From positions 62,001-126,000 of the forward strand of contig CAWFKS010000010.1 of assembly GCA_963816435.1 (NCBI GenBank): DNA of 64,000 nt, read 5' to 3'. Position numbers and translations under genes: made by a program. Positions within the stretch are counted from its first letter, which is position 1, and each line of letters opens with the position of its first letter. Shown here in pieces: positions 8,514 to 17,856 of the stretch. Source of the stretch: CAWFKS01 sp963816435 (GTDB taxonomy: Bacteria > Pseudomonadota > Alphaproteobacteria > Rhizobiales > Rhizobiaceae). Below the pieces are notes generated by a model. It searched no databases. It worked only from the letters and a program-made list of their open reading frames with translations, and was not told the origin of the DNA.

Positions 8514-9800
8514 TCAGAACCGGTCGCGCAGCGAATACCAGGTGAGCGCCAGAAACAGCAGGGGCGAACGGAAGCGGGTGCCGCCCGGGAACGGCGGGAT
8601 ATTCAGCTCCTGGAAAAGCTTGAGGCGGTCGCGATTGCCGGTGATCGTCTCGGCGTAGAGCTTGCCGGTGAAGTTCGACAGCATCACGCCGTGGCCGGAG
8701 TAGCCGCCGGCGGAGATCACCCCGGGCATCACCTCGCGCACATAGGGCTTTCGCGGCATGGTGATGCCGACATAGCCACCCCAGGCGTGGGTGATCTCGA
8801 CATCCTTGAGGCCGGGATAGATCTCGGCGATCTGGCGGCGGATGTGGATGTGGATGTCCTTGGGATCCTTGACCGCGTAGATCTCGCGTCCGCCGAACAG
8901 CAGCTCTCCGGTCTTCACACGCCGGAAATAGCGCACGACGAAGCGCGAATCCGAAACCGATTCGCCGCCGGGCAGCACAGGACTGTCGTCGCCGAGCGGC
9001 ACGGTGGCGCCGATGAAGGAGCCGATCGGCATGACGTGGGCGGCACTTTGCGGCTCCAGGTTCTCGCCATAGGCGTTGACCGCGATCAGCCCGCGGTCGG
9101 CGGTGACGGTGCCCGTCGGCGTGGTCACCACGACCTTGCCGGCGGCGCGGCGGATTCCGGTCACCTTCGTGTTCTCGAATATCTGCGCGCCTGCGGCGGC
9201 GGCCACCTTGGCAGTGCCGACAAGGAGCTTCAGCGGGTGGATGTGGCCGGTGCCTGCGTCGCGCACGCCGCCGACATAGTGGCTGGAGCCCATGCGCTCG
9301 GCGGTCTCGGCGGCATCCATGAGCGACAGGTGCTCGTAGCCGAAGCGGTTGGCCATCACCTCCGCATGTTCGACATATTCCGGCAGCTCGCGCTTCTTGT
9401 GGGTGACGTTGAGGTGGCCGGGACGGAAGTCGATCTCGATGCCGTTGGTCTCGGCGAAATCGAGCAAATGCTGCTTGGCTTCCTCGGCAAGGTCGAACAG
9501 CGCCTTGGCGCGCTCGAAGCCATATTCCTTCTCCATCTCCTCCGCGCCGGCGCGCTGGCCGGTGCCAAGCTGGCCGCCATTGCGCCCCGACGCACCGTCG
9601 CCGAAGCGTGCCGCCTCGAGCAGGACGACATTGGTGCCGGCCTTGGCAAGATGCGCGGCCGCGGAGAGGCCGGTGAAGCCGCCGCCGACGATGACCACGT
9701 CGGCCGTCCGGTCGCCGTCGAGCGCCGGATATTCGGGCCGCTCGGGGACGGTCGCCTCGTACCAGGAGTAGCCGGGGGAGATGGGGGATTGGTAGGGCAT
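8514..9800 (-). CDS. puuB: FAD-dependent amine oxidase (gamma-glutamylputrescine oxidase-like)
   Basis: 428-residue DAO-family flavoenzyme. The N-terminal motif ADVVIVGGGFTGLSAAAHLAK binds FAD, GRNGGQ is the usual substrate-domain element, and GGYSGHGVMLSNFTGKL near the C terminus closes the FAD site. By family it should oxidise gamma-glutamylputrescine or a related amine. The likely partner, a PuuA-like glutamine synthetase, lies 433 bases upstream on the same strand with a small broken gene between. The ATG at 9800 gives the family N terminus MPYQSPISPGYSWYE; a longer reading frame upstream is low-complexity repeat sequence. Confidence 0.85.
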   Translation of the reverse strand: MPYQSPISPGYSWYEATVPERPEYPALDGDRTADVVIVGGGFTGLSAAAHLAKAGTNVVLLEAARFGDGASGRNGGQLGTGQRAGAEEMEKEYGFERAKALFDLAEEAKQHLLDFAETNGIEIDFRPGHLNVTHKKRELPEYVEHAEVMANRFGYEHLSLMDAAETAERMGSSHYVGGVRDAGTGHIHPLKLLVGTAKVAAAAGAQIFENTKVTGIRRAAGKVVVTTPTGTVTADRGLIAVNAYGENLEPQSAAHVMPIGSFIGATVPLGDDSPVLPGGESVSDSRFVVRYFRRVKTGELLFGGREIYAVKDPKDIHIHIRRQIAEIYPGLKDVEITHAWGGYVGITMPRKPYVREVMPGVISAGGYSGHGVMLSNFTGKLYAETITGNRDRLKLFQELNIPPFPGGTRFRSPLLFLALTWYSLRDRF

Positions 9801-9812
9801 TGGCGGGCTCGG

Positions 9813-9844
9813 GGGAGTAGGGGCGTAGGGGAGTAGGGGAGTAA
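9813..9844. repeat. Octamer tandem repeat, four copies of GGGAGTAG
   Basis: Four consecutive 8-bp units, GGGAGTAG, GGGCGTAG, GGGAGTAG, GGGAGTAA, lie just upstream of the amine oxidase start. The same octamer occurs in inverted orientation at 10206-10224, so the repeats bracket the broken four-helix-bundle gene. Confidence 0.8.
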
Positions 9845-10203
9845 CGATCCGACAGGCTGCGGAGCAACAAGCGAAGCAACTTGCCGACACTTTCGGCGTC
9901 TCCAAGCAATTTCCGGGCTGAGGTCGCCGAGGCATCCAGTGCGTTCGGAGATCAGAAGCTTGCTCCACTCCTTCAATGATCCTTGCGCTATGCGAGAAAC
10001 TGCTGGTACGAGCCGCGGATTTCACGCCCGTAACCTTCTGCAATATTCGAGGGAACCGACGTGGCCGAACGCCTGGCCTGATTGGTGAGGCCGTAAAGTT
10101 CTTCCTTCGGCCAGGATTTGGTTTCCGTGTAGACCGCCACGGCCAGGTCCATTGCCTGTTGCCAGACGACCAGATCGCGGTACGAACCCGTTTTCTGGGC
10201 CAA
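9845..10203 (-). pseudogene. Four-helix-bundle (S23/IVP family) protein, two frameshifts
   Basis: Encodes a protein of the family first found in 23S rRNA intervening sequences: YRDLVVWQQAMDLAVAVY, then ELYGLTNQARRSATSVPSNI, then AEGYGRE. The frame breaks near 9994, where FLRIAQGSLKEWSKLL is recovered after restoring one base, and again near 9912, after which LLGDAESVGKLLRLLLRSL matches the family C terminus. No in-frame stop is seen before the octamer repeat. The start is TTG at 10203, with the GGGAG of the flanking repeat as the apparent ribosome binding site. Function of the family is unknown. It separates two genes that would otherwise be neighbours in one operon. Confidence 0.7.
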
Positions 10204-10205
10204 TC

Positions 10206-10224
10206 TCCCTACTCCCCTACTCCC
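10206..10224. repeat. Inverted copies of the GGGAGTAG octamer
   Basis: Two full units of CTACTCCC, the reverse complement of GGGAGTAG, plus a partial third, precede the four-helix-bundle gene. Together with 9813-9844 they form terminal inverted repeats around it. On the minus strand they place GGGAG next to the TTG start. Confidence 0.75.
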
Positions 10225-10232
10225 TTATTCAC

Positions 10233-11666
10233 CTAAACATTCAACAACAGAAATTCCCGCTCCCACGGGCTGATGACTTCCATGAAAGTCTCGAACTCGG
10301 CGCGCTTGATCGCCGCGTAGGTGGCGACGAACTGGTGGCCGAGGATGCGCTGCAGTCCCTCGTCCTCCTCGAAAAGCGCAACGGCCTCCAGCAGGCCGCG
10401 CGGCAGCTCGATCTCGTCCTGGTTGACCGCGGTGCCGGCGGGTGCGTCCGGCTCGATCTTTTCCCGGATGCCGGCAAGCCCGCAAGCCAGCGACCCCGCC
10501 AGCGCCAGGTAGGGATTGGCGTCTGAGGACGGGATGCGGTTTTCGACGCGACGGGCGGCCGGATCGGAACGCGGAATGCGGAAGGCGGTGGTGCGGTTGT
10601 CGTAGCCCCAGCGCGTGTTGACCGGCGCGGAGGCCGACTGGGTGAGCCGGCGGTAGGAGTTGACGTAGGGCGCCATCATCACCAGCGCGTTCGGCATGTG
10701 ATGCTGCAGCCCCCCGACGAAATGGCGGAAGAGCTCGCTTTCCTCGCCGCCGGGTTCGGAAAACACGTTGCGGCCGGTCTTGGCGTCGATGATCGACTGG
10801 TGGATGTGCATGGCCGAGCCCGGCTGGCCCTGGATCGGCTTGGCCATGAAGGTGGCGTAGGTGTCGTGCTTCAGCGCGGCCTCGCGGATCGTGCGCTTGA
10901 ACATGAACACCTGATCGGCAAGCTCGACCGGATCGCCATGCCTCAGGTTGATCTCGAGCTGCCCGGCGCCCTCCTCGTGGATCAGCGTGTCGATCTCCAG
11001 GCCCTGGGCCTCGGAGAAATCGTAGATGTCGTCGATCAGCTCGTCGAATTCGTTGACGCCGGCGATCGAATAGCCCTGGCCGCCGCCGATCGGCCGGCCC
11101 GAGCGCCCCACGGGCGGGGTGAGGGGATAATCCGGATCGGGGTTCTTCATCACGAGGTAGAACTCGATCTCCGGTGCCACGACCGGCCGCAGCCCCTCCT
11201 CGAGATAGGCGTCGACGATGCGGCGCAGCACGTTGCGCGGCGAGAACTCGACGGTGCGGCCGTCCTGGTGGACGAGGTCGCAGATCACCTGAGCCGTCGG
11301 ATCGGTCTCCCACGGCACGGCCGACAGCGTCGACAAATCGGGCAGCAGCTTCAGGTCGCCATCGTCGGCGGGATAGGAGAAGTCGGCCGAGTTCTCGGGA
11401 TAGCCGCCGGAAATCGTCGTCATGAACACGGCCGAGGGCAGCGCCAGCGAGGTGTTGGACGTGAATTTCTTCGACGGCATCATCTTGCCGCGCGCCACGC
11501 CGGCCTGATCGGGCGTGATGCACTCGATGTCCTCGATGCCGCGCCATTCCAGCCAGGCGCGGGCTTCCTTCCAGTTCTTGACGCCGCGCCTGTTCTTCAA
11601 AAAGGCGGGCGTGCGGACGCGTCCGCCGCGGGCTGACGGGCGTGGTTCCTTCTTTTCTGCCGGCAT
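10233..11666 (-). CDS. puuA: Glutamine synthetase family protein (gamma-glutamylputrescine synthetase-like)
   Basis: 477-residue glutamine synthetase-fold ligase. VVAPEIEFYLV holds metal-binding glutamates, QPGSAMHIHQS the ammonia/glutamate-site region, and NSYRRL plus RIPRSD the ATP and substrate elements. The long N-terminal extension and the neighbouring DAO oxidase favour a PuuA-type enzyme that ligates glutamate to putrescine or another amine, not ammonia-assimilating GlnA. It begins in MPAEKKEPRPSARGG. Presumably transcribed with the downstream oxidase. Confidence 0.85.
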   Translation of the reverse strand: MPAEKKEPRPSARGGRVRTPAFLKNRRGVKNWKEARAWLEWRGIEDIECITPDQAGVARGKMMPSKKFTSNTSLALPSAVFMTTISGGYPENSADFSYPADDGDLKLLPDLSTLSAVPWETDPTAQVICDLVHQDGRTVEFSPRNVLRRIVDAYLEEGLRPVVAPEIEFYLVMKNPDPDYPLTPPVGRSGRPIGGGQGYSIAGVNEFDELIDDIYDFSEAQGLEIDTLIHEEGAGQLEINLRHGDPVELADQVFMFKRTIREAALKHDTYATFMAKPIQGQPGSAMHIHQSIIDAKTGRNVFSEPGGEESELFRHFVGGLQHHMPNALVMMAPYVNSYRRLTQSASAPVNTRWGYDNRTTAFRIPRSDPAARRVENRIPSSDANPYLALAGSLACGLAGIREKIEPDAPAGTAVNQDEIELPRGLLEAVALFEEDEGLQRILGHQFVATYAAIKRAEFETFMEVISPWEREFLLLNV

Positions 11667-11742
11667 TCATCACCAGAAACGGTTGCGGTGACCGACTATA
11701 GCCGTGCAGGCAAGGACAAGGGAAGCCCGGCGGGTATTGCGG

Positions 11743-12096
11743 CTAGGCGGCGCGGCCTTCGAGCAGGCGAACGATCACCGGCTGCAGCGAATCGGGCATC
11801 ACGGGCTTGGCCACCGAGGCATCGACGATCTCGCCGCCCTCGAGGCCCTGGCTGGTCGCGTTCTGCAGGGTGAGATGAATGACCAGCGGCATGCCGTCAT
11901 GATCGTCGCGGCAGCGCGCCAGTTCGGCGCCGATGACGGTGAGATCGGCGCCGCCGTCGAGGATCACCAGACCGGGACGGCGCTTGTGAAGCGTTTCGAC
12001 CGCTTCCTTGATGCCGACTGCAACCGACCGCAGGCCGACCCGCTCGACGATGCGCGACACAACCACCCGGCTGACCGGGGAAGCCGAGACGACCAT
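11743..12096 (-). CDS. Single-domain response-regulator-like protein, atypical
   Basis: 117-residue receiver-domain protein. The core strand and phospho-acceptor region GLVILDGGADL and the late KP pair (AKPVMP) are present, but the N-terminal acidic pair is absent: the expected V-D-D position reads VVSASPVSR. There is no output domain. The ATG at 12096 is chosen because it starts right at the first beta strand; the longer frame upstream is not family-like. Such pseudo-receivers often work without phosphorylation; partner unknown. Confidence 0.65.
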   Translation of the reverse strand: MVVSASPVSRVVVSRIVERVGLRSVAVGIKEAVETLHKRRPGLVILDGGADLTVIGAELARCRDDHDGMPLVIHLTLQNATSQGLEGGEIVDASVAKPVMPDSLQPVIVRLLEGRAA

Positions 12097-12373
12097 CACC
12101 AGAGAAGATCTGAAAGCCGCGTCTGTCTTCGCCCGCAGGCGACAGCTTGTGCTGCGGTCCGCCGGTAGTCCAGCTATCCATGCGCGAGTGCACTCCGCCC
12201 TGACTGCGCCGATCGGCAGGTCGGGGCGAATACTGGCCATCAGCAATTCAAAGTCAAGCGAAAGCTTGGAGGGGTGCGTCAATATTGCCGATTAACAATT
12301 GTTTGCAAGTTCAGCCGGGACCGCCGCGCTGGCAGCCCCGGCACACCGGCCTGTCGCCGGCGGAAGCGTCGCC

Positions 12374-12634
12374 CTACTCCTCCTGCGACGAATGGTTGGT
12401 GACGATCACCGGGATCAGCAGGTCGCCCCAGTTGCCGTCGCCGCCGTGATGGCGGGCGGTGCGGACGAGTTCCACCGACACGCCGCTTTCGACGGCCTTC
12501 ATGACCGACTGGTTGAGCCGGTGCAGGTCGTTGGCGAGCGCGCGGATCGCCGCCTGCTGGTCGGTCGCCATCGCCGTGGACTGCTCCTCGGCGCGTTCCT
12601 TGACGTGGGTCCTTGGTCTGGCATGGGCGTTCAT
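12374..12634 (-). CDS. Small conserved protein downstream of aceA
   Basis: 86-residue hydrophilic protein of unknown function. The ATG at 12634 has a good AAGGAGA eight bases upstream. It follows isocitrate lyase by 38 bases on the same strand and is probably co-transcribed. The middle (IRALANDLHRLNQSVMKAVE) looks helical. No motif recognised. Confidence 0.7.
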   Translation of the reverse strand: MNAHARPRTHVKERAEEQSTAMATDQQAAIRALANDLHRLNQSVMKAVESGVSVELVRTARHHGGDGNWGDLLIPVIVTNHSSQEE

Positions 12635-12672
12635 GGTGATCTCCTTGGGTGTGGTGACGCCGTCTGCCGCCG

Positions 12673-13960
<1,288 letters not shown>

Positions 13961-13962
<2 letters not shown>

Positions 13963-13980
13963 TTGCGCACTCCAGCAAAT
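13961..13980. promoter_or_regulatory. Candidate operator ATTTGC-N8-GCAAAT at the aceA start
   Basis: A perfect 6-bp inverted repeat, ATTTGC and GCAAAT separated by 8 bases, covers the aceA start codon and ribosome binding site. RamB-family regulators of acetate genes in actinobacteria recognise TTTGC/GCAAA half sites, so this is a plausible operator. Inference only. Confidence 0.4.
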
Positions 13981-14133
13981 TCGGTTGTCGATGAAAGCGC
14001 GCGGCACGGGAGGATTTCGCCGTCGCGCTTTGCGACTGGATTTACAGACCGAGGAACGCGCAAGACCAGAAAATGGCGCAATATCAGTGCGGACAATCGG
14101 GTCAGACTGTCTTGCCTTTGACCGAACACGGCG

Positions 14134-14196
14134 TTGTAAATCTGTCAAGATTGTAAAAACGCACGCGCCTGCGACATCTTGTAAAATCGCTGTAAA
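14134..14196 (+). promoter_or_regulatory. Repeated TTGTAAA motif upstream of the ScfR/RamB-like gene
   Basis: TTGTAAA occurs at 14134, 14151 and 14179, and as CTGTAAA at 14190, immediately before the regulator start at 14207. Four same-strand copies in 63 bases of AT-rich leader suggest an autoregulatory site or a direct-repeat operator. Not matched to a known consensus. Confidence 0.4.
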
Positions 14197-14206
14197 GGAG
14201 CGGCCG

Positions 14207-15652
14207 GTGGCCGACCAGAAGATCTTCGCGGGTCCGAGAATCCGCCGCATCCGCACGGCCAAGGGCCTGACCCAGACGGCGATGGCCGAAGGGCTCGGCA
14301 TCTCGCCCTCCTATCTCAACCTGATCGAGCGCAACCAGCGCCCGCTGACCGTCCAGCTCATCCTCAAGCTGGCGTCGGTCTACCATGTCGAGCCGGAAGA
14401 GCTGCAGGCGCAGGCCGGCGGCTCGATCGCGGCGCTGCGCGAGGCGTTCGCCGACCCGCTGCTGGCCGGCGAACTGCCGGGCGAACAGGAACTGGTCGAG
14501 GTGGCCGAGGCCGCGCCGAACGCCGCCGCCGCGATGGTGAAGCTCTACCGCGCCTATCGCGAGCAGGCGGCGCGGCTGTCGGATCTCAACCAGATGCTGG
14601 CCCGCGAGGGACGCGCCACGGCGCTGTCGGGCGCCCGGCTGCCGGTCGACGAGGTGCGCGAGGCCTTCGAGGGGCGGCCGAACCATTTTGCCGCGCTCGA
14701 GGAGGAAGCCGAGGCGTTCTCGAAACTGCTGTCGCCGGGCGACGACCTTTCCGGCGCGCTCAAGGCGTGGCTGAAGAGCGAGCACGGCATCACCGTGCGC
14801 GTGCTGCCGGTCGCCACCATGCCGAACTGGCGGCGGCGCTACGACCGCCACTCGCAGCGCCTGTTCCTGTCGGAGCGGCTGTCGCCCTTCGACCAGCTGC
14901 GCGAGATCGCCATGGAAGCCTGCCTGATGCGCATGCAGGTGGCGGTGGCCGCAGAAATCGAGGCGCTGAAACTGTCGTCGGACGAGGCGCGGCGGCTGGC
15001 GCGCTTCGAATTCGGCCGCTACGCCGCGCTGGCGCTGATGATGCCCTATGGCGACTTCCTCACCGCGGCGACGCGCTCCCGCTACGACGTCGACGTGCTG
15101 AGGTCGCGCTTCCGCGTTTCCTACGAGCATGCCGCCAACCGGCTGACCACCCTGGCGCGCCAGGGCTCGGCCGGCGTGCCGTTCTTCATGCTGGAGGTCG
15201 ACAATGCGGGCAACCGGTTCCGCCGCGCCGGCGCGCAAGGGTTCCCCCGCGCCCGCTTCGGCGGCGGCTGCCCCAAGCTCGCCGTGCATGCCGCCTTCGC
15301 GCAGCCCGGCCAGATCCTGGTCGAGGCGGTGGAGATGCCGGACGGCGCCGAATTCCTGACTTTCGCGCGCACGCTGGAAGGCCCGCAGGGCGCGTTTTCA
15401 GAGCGGCCGCGCCGCACCGCGCTGCTGCTCGGCTGCGACATCGGCTTTCGCGACGAGATCGTCTATGGCGATGCCCTGCCGGCGCAGCTCGCCGCGGCGG
15501 GAGCGCCGGGACGATTGGCGGCGACGCCGGTCGGGCCGGCCTGCCGGCTGTGCGAACGCTCCGGGTGCCTGGCCCGCGCCGAGCCGCCGGTGACCCAGCC
15601 GCTCGGGCTCGACGAGATGGTGACCGGGCTTTCGGCCTTCGATTTCAGGTGA
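14207..15652 (+). CDS. XRE-family short-chain acyl-CoA regulator (ScfR/RamB-like)
   Basis: 481-residue transcriptional regulator. An N-terminal XRE helix-turn-helix (KGLTQTAMAEGLGISPSYLNLIERNQRPLT, about residues 18-47) is followed by a DUF955/ImmA-IrrE-like region and a C-terminal domain with cysteines in CRLCERSGC, as in ScfR/RamB proteins that control isocitrate lyase and related genes. The start is GTG at 14207, with AAAGGAG ending 6 bases upstream. Divergent arrangement with aceA supports direct control. Confidence 0.85.
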   Translation: MADQKIFAGPRIRRIRTAKGLTQTAMAEGLGISPSYLNLIERNQRPLTVQLILKLASVYHVEPEELQAQAGGSIAALREAFADPLLAGELPGEQELVEVAEAAPNAAAAMVKLYRAYREQAARLSDLNQMLAREGRATALSGARLPVDEVREAFEGRPNHFAALEEEAEAFSKLLSPGDDLSGALKAWLKSEHGITVRVLPVATMPNWRRRYDRHSQRLFLSERLSPFDQLREIAMEACLMRMQVAVAAEIEALKLSSDEARRLARFEFGRYAALALMMPYGDFLTAATRSRYDVDVLRSRFRVSYEHAANRLTTLARQGSAGVPFFMLEVDNAGNRFRRAGAQGFPRARFGGGCPKLAVHAAFAQPGQILVEAVEMPDGAEFLTFARTLEGPQGAFSERPRRTALLLGCDIGFRDEIVYGDALPAQLAAAGAPGRLAATPVGPACRLCERSGCLARAEPPVTQPLGLDEMVTGLSAFDFR

Positions 15653-15672
15653 CGGCAATCGAAGACCAGCGA

Positions 15673-15688
15673 CCCCGCCGAGGCGGGG
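15673..15688. terminator. GC-rich hairpin between convergent genes
   Basis: CCCCGCC and GGCGGGG form a compact hairpin between the convergent regulator and DoxX-like genes. There is no T-tract, so it may only be a weak bidirectional terminator. Confidence 0.35.
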
Positions 15689-15712
15689 CCGGTGGCAGTG
15701 CAGCCGGAACGT

Positions 15713-16198
15713 TCAGGCGAACAGCGGCTTGATGCCCGGATGATTGTCGAGCGTGTGATTGCGGGCCAGCCAGCCGTCGAGCCCCCAGACATGGCCTGCG
15801 TGCTTGACGATCAGGAACACCAGCACGCCGGCGTAGACGATGTGCTCGTCGACGATGAAGTTGTTGGTATTGCTGATGTAGGGCCAATCCATGTGGGCCA
15901 TCCAGTAGACGATCATCAGCAGGATGCCGAAGCTGGCGCTGACCCGCGTCATCAGGCCGAACAGCAGCGACAGGCCGATCAGCAGGTGCCCGTAGGCGAC
16001 CAGGAAGGTGGCGATCGGCGCGATCGTGGCGCCGGTCAGCGGGGCGAACAGGGGGTGGAAGGTCTTGGTGCTGCTCAAGAAGCCGGCAACGCTGAAGTTG
16101 GCGGCGAAGACCTGGTGCGAGGCGGCATAAAGAAAGATCCAGGCCATCATGATGCGAAAGAGGAAGACGAGGGTCTTCTCGGCGGACGTGTCTTGCAT
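15713..16198 (-). CDS. DoxX-family membrane protein
   Basis: 161-residue inner-membrane protein with four predicted transmembrane helices. The opening TLVFLFRIMMAWIFLYAASHQ, then the segment FLVAYGHLLIGLSLLFGL, match the DoxX/DoxD family (thiosulfate:quinone oxidoreductase small subunit-like). The ATG at 16198 has GGAGGAAA a few bases upstream. The role is usually undefined. It is divergent from a membrane ferredoxin reductase, which hints at a shared redox context. Confidence 0.8.
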   Translation of the reverse strand: MQDTSAEKTLVFLFRIMMAWIFLYAASHQVFAANFSVAGFLSSTKTFHPLFAPLTGATIAPIATFLVAYGHLLIGLSLLFGLMTRVSASFGILLMIVYWMAHMDWPYISNTNNFIVDEHIVYAGVLVFLIVKHAGHVWGLDGWLARNHTLDNHPGIKPLFA

Positions 16199-16388
16199 GG
16201 CGATTTCCTCCAGCTGCGTCGGTTCGTCGACGTGTAGAAAGAGTAACCCCGCCGCAGCCATCGCCGCGATTTGATATGGCGCAACAGATGATTTGCGCCT
16301 GATCAAGGCGATCAAGACCCGCACAAACGCGATAATCCGGCCGACCGGCGGCGCCCGATTTGCGGCCCGGCGGCAGGAGAGCGCAAAG

Positions 16389-17843
16389 ATGGATGCTTCA
16401 CGGGGAAGCCGGCCGGCGAGGCGTTCGCTCGTGCCGCCGAGCGGACTGGCGCTGTCGCTCGCGTTCCTCGCCGTCGTCGTGGCCCCGACCGCAGCCGCGC
16501 TGGCCTTCGCCAGCGGCTCGGTCGCGACGCTGGTCGGAGTCGGGACGGGCGTTGCCGCCCTTGCGATGCTGCTGGCACAATTCGTGACGTCCGGACGTTT
16601 CGAGGGCGTGTCGGGCCGCATCGGCCTCGACCGGATCATGGGCTTCCACCGCGTCGCCGGTACCGCGACGATCCTGTTCATCGCGGTTCACATCGTCGCC
16701 CTGGCGGCGGCCCGCAACCCGGCCAACCTGGCGCAGGTGGCAAACCGCACCTTCCACATGCTGACCTCGAGCCGCAACCTCGCCGGCCTGCTGGCGCTGC
16801 TGCTCGCCGTCGCGGTCGTCGTGCTCGCCCGACGCTTTCGCGGAAAGGGTTTGCCGTATGTCGGGTGGCGCGTCAGCCACGGTATCGGAGCGCTGCTGGT
16901 GATCGGCCTCTCGGCCGTGCATGTGCGGCAAACAGGCGAAGCGGTGCTGGAGCCGCTGCCCGCGACGATATTGTCGGCGCTCGGCCTCGTCGCTGTCGCC
17001 TCGCTGGCCGTGATATACGTGCTGCGCCCGCTGCGTGCCTATCGCCACGGCTTCACTGTCGACGCGGTGCGGCGGCGCTCGCCGGGCGTGGTGGAACTCG
17101 TGGTGAAGACGAACAAGCCGGGCAGCAGCTTCGCCTTCAAGGCCGGGCAATTCGCCTGGATCGCCACTGGTGGCCGTCACACGGTCACCGACAATCCCTT
17201 CTCGATCGCATCGGCCCCGGGCGAACTGCCGGCGATGCGCTTCCTGGTCCGCGAGGCGGGCGACGCGACCCGACGCATCATCGATCTCGCGCCCGGCACC
17301 AAGGTCGCGGTCGACGGGCCGCACGGCAGTTTCGTGGCGAGGGAGGCCAACGCCTTCCTGATGGTCGCCGGAGGCATCGGCATCGCGCCGATCCTGTCCA
17401 TGCTGCTCGATGCCGCCGCGCGCGCCGACACGCGGCCGTATCGGCTTGCCTACGCCGCGAAGACGGCTGCCGATCTGGTCGCCCTCGACGAGATCGAACG
17501 ACTGTCCGCGAGGCTCGACCTGAAAATTCGGCTGTTCGTCGAACAGGGCGAGCCGGTGGACGGCGCGGCGCGTGGCCGCGTCACCGCGGAGGCGCTTCGC
17601 GACATGGTCGGCGAGTGCGACCCGTCCGGCACGGTCGCCTATGTCTGCGGACCGCCCGGCATGATGGACGGGGCGATCGCCGCGCTGGTTTCCTGCGGAC
17701 TGCCGGCGGAGCGCATCGTGGCCGAGCGCTTCGACTACGATGCGGCCGGCGATCCGGTCAGCCGCGGCGTACGATGGCGCTTCCATGCACTGATCGCTGC
17801 CGTGCTAGCCGCCACGGTCCTGCTTTCCTTCGCCGCAGCGTGA
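16389..17843 (+). CDS. Ferric-reductase-like transmembrane flavoprotein
   Basis: 484-residue membrane oxidoreductase. About five N-terminal helices carry histidines in FHRVAGTATILFIAVHIVAL and VSHGIGALLVIGLSAVH, typical heme ligands of ferric reductase-like domains. A ferredoxin-NADP reductase module follows from about residue 225: DNPFSIAS binds FAD, GGIGIAPILSML and YVCGPPGMM bind NAD(P). A further hydrophobic helix ends the protein, which is unusual. The ATG at 16389 has AGGAG nine bases upstream. Electron acceptor unknown. Confidence 0.82.
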   Translation: MDASRGSRPARRSLVPPSGLALSLAFLAVVVAPTAAALAFASGSVATLVGVGTGVAALAMLLAQFVTSGRFEGVSGRIGLDRIMGFHRVAGTATILFIAVHIVALAAARNPANLAQVANRTFHMLTSSRNLAGLLALLLAVAVVVLARRFRGKGLPYVGWRVSHGIGALLVIGLSAVHVRQTGEAVLEPLPATILSALGLVAVASLAVIYVLRPLRAYRHGFTVDAVRRRSPGVVELVVKTNKPGSSFAFKAGQFAWIATGGRHTVTDNPFSIASAPGELPAMRFLVREAGDATRRIIDLAPGTKVAVDGPHGSFVAREANAFLMVAGGIGIAPILSMLLDAAARADTRPYRLAYAAKTAADLVALDEIERLSARLDLKIRLFVEQGEPVDGAARGRVTAEALRDMVGECDPSGTVAYVCGPPGMMDGAIAALVSCGLPAERIVAERFDYDAAGDPVSRGVRWRFHALIAAVLAATVLLSFAAA

Positions 17844-17856
17844 CGCGCTGCGCGTC

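Noticed and set aside
9813..9844. CRISPR-like repeat
   Set aside because: The units are contiguous octamers without spacers; it is a tandem repeat.
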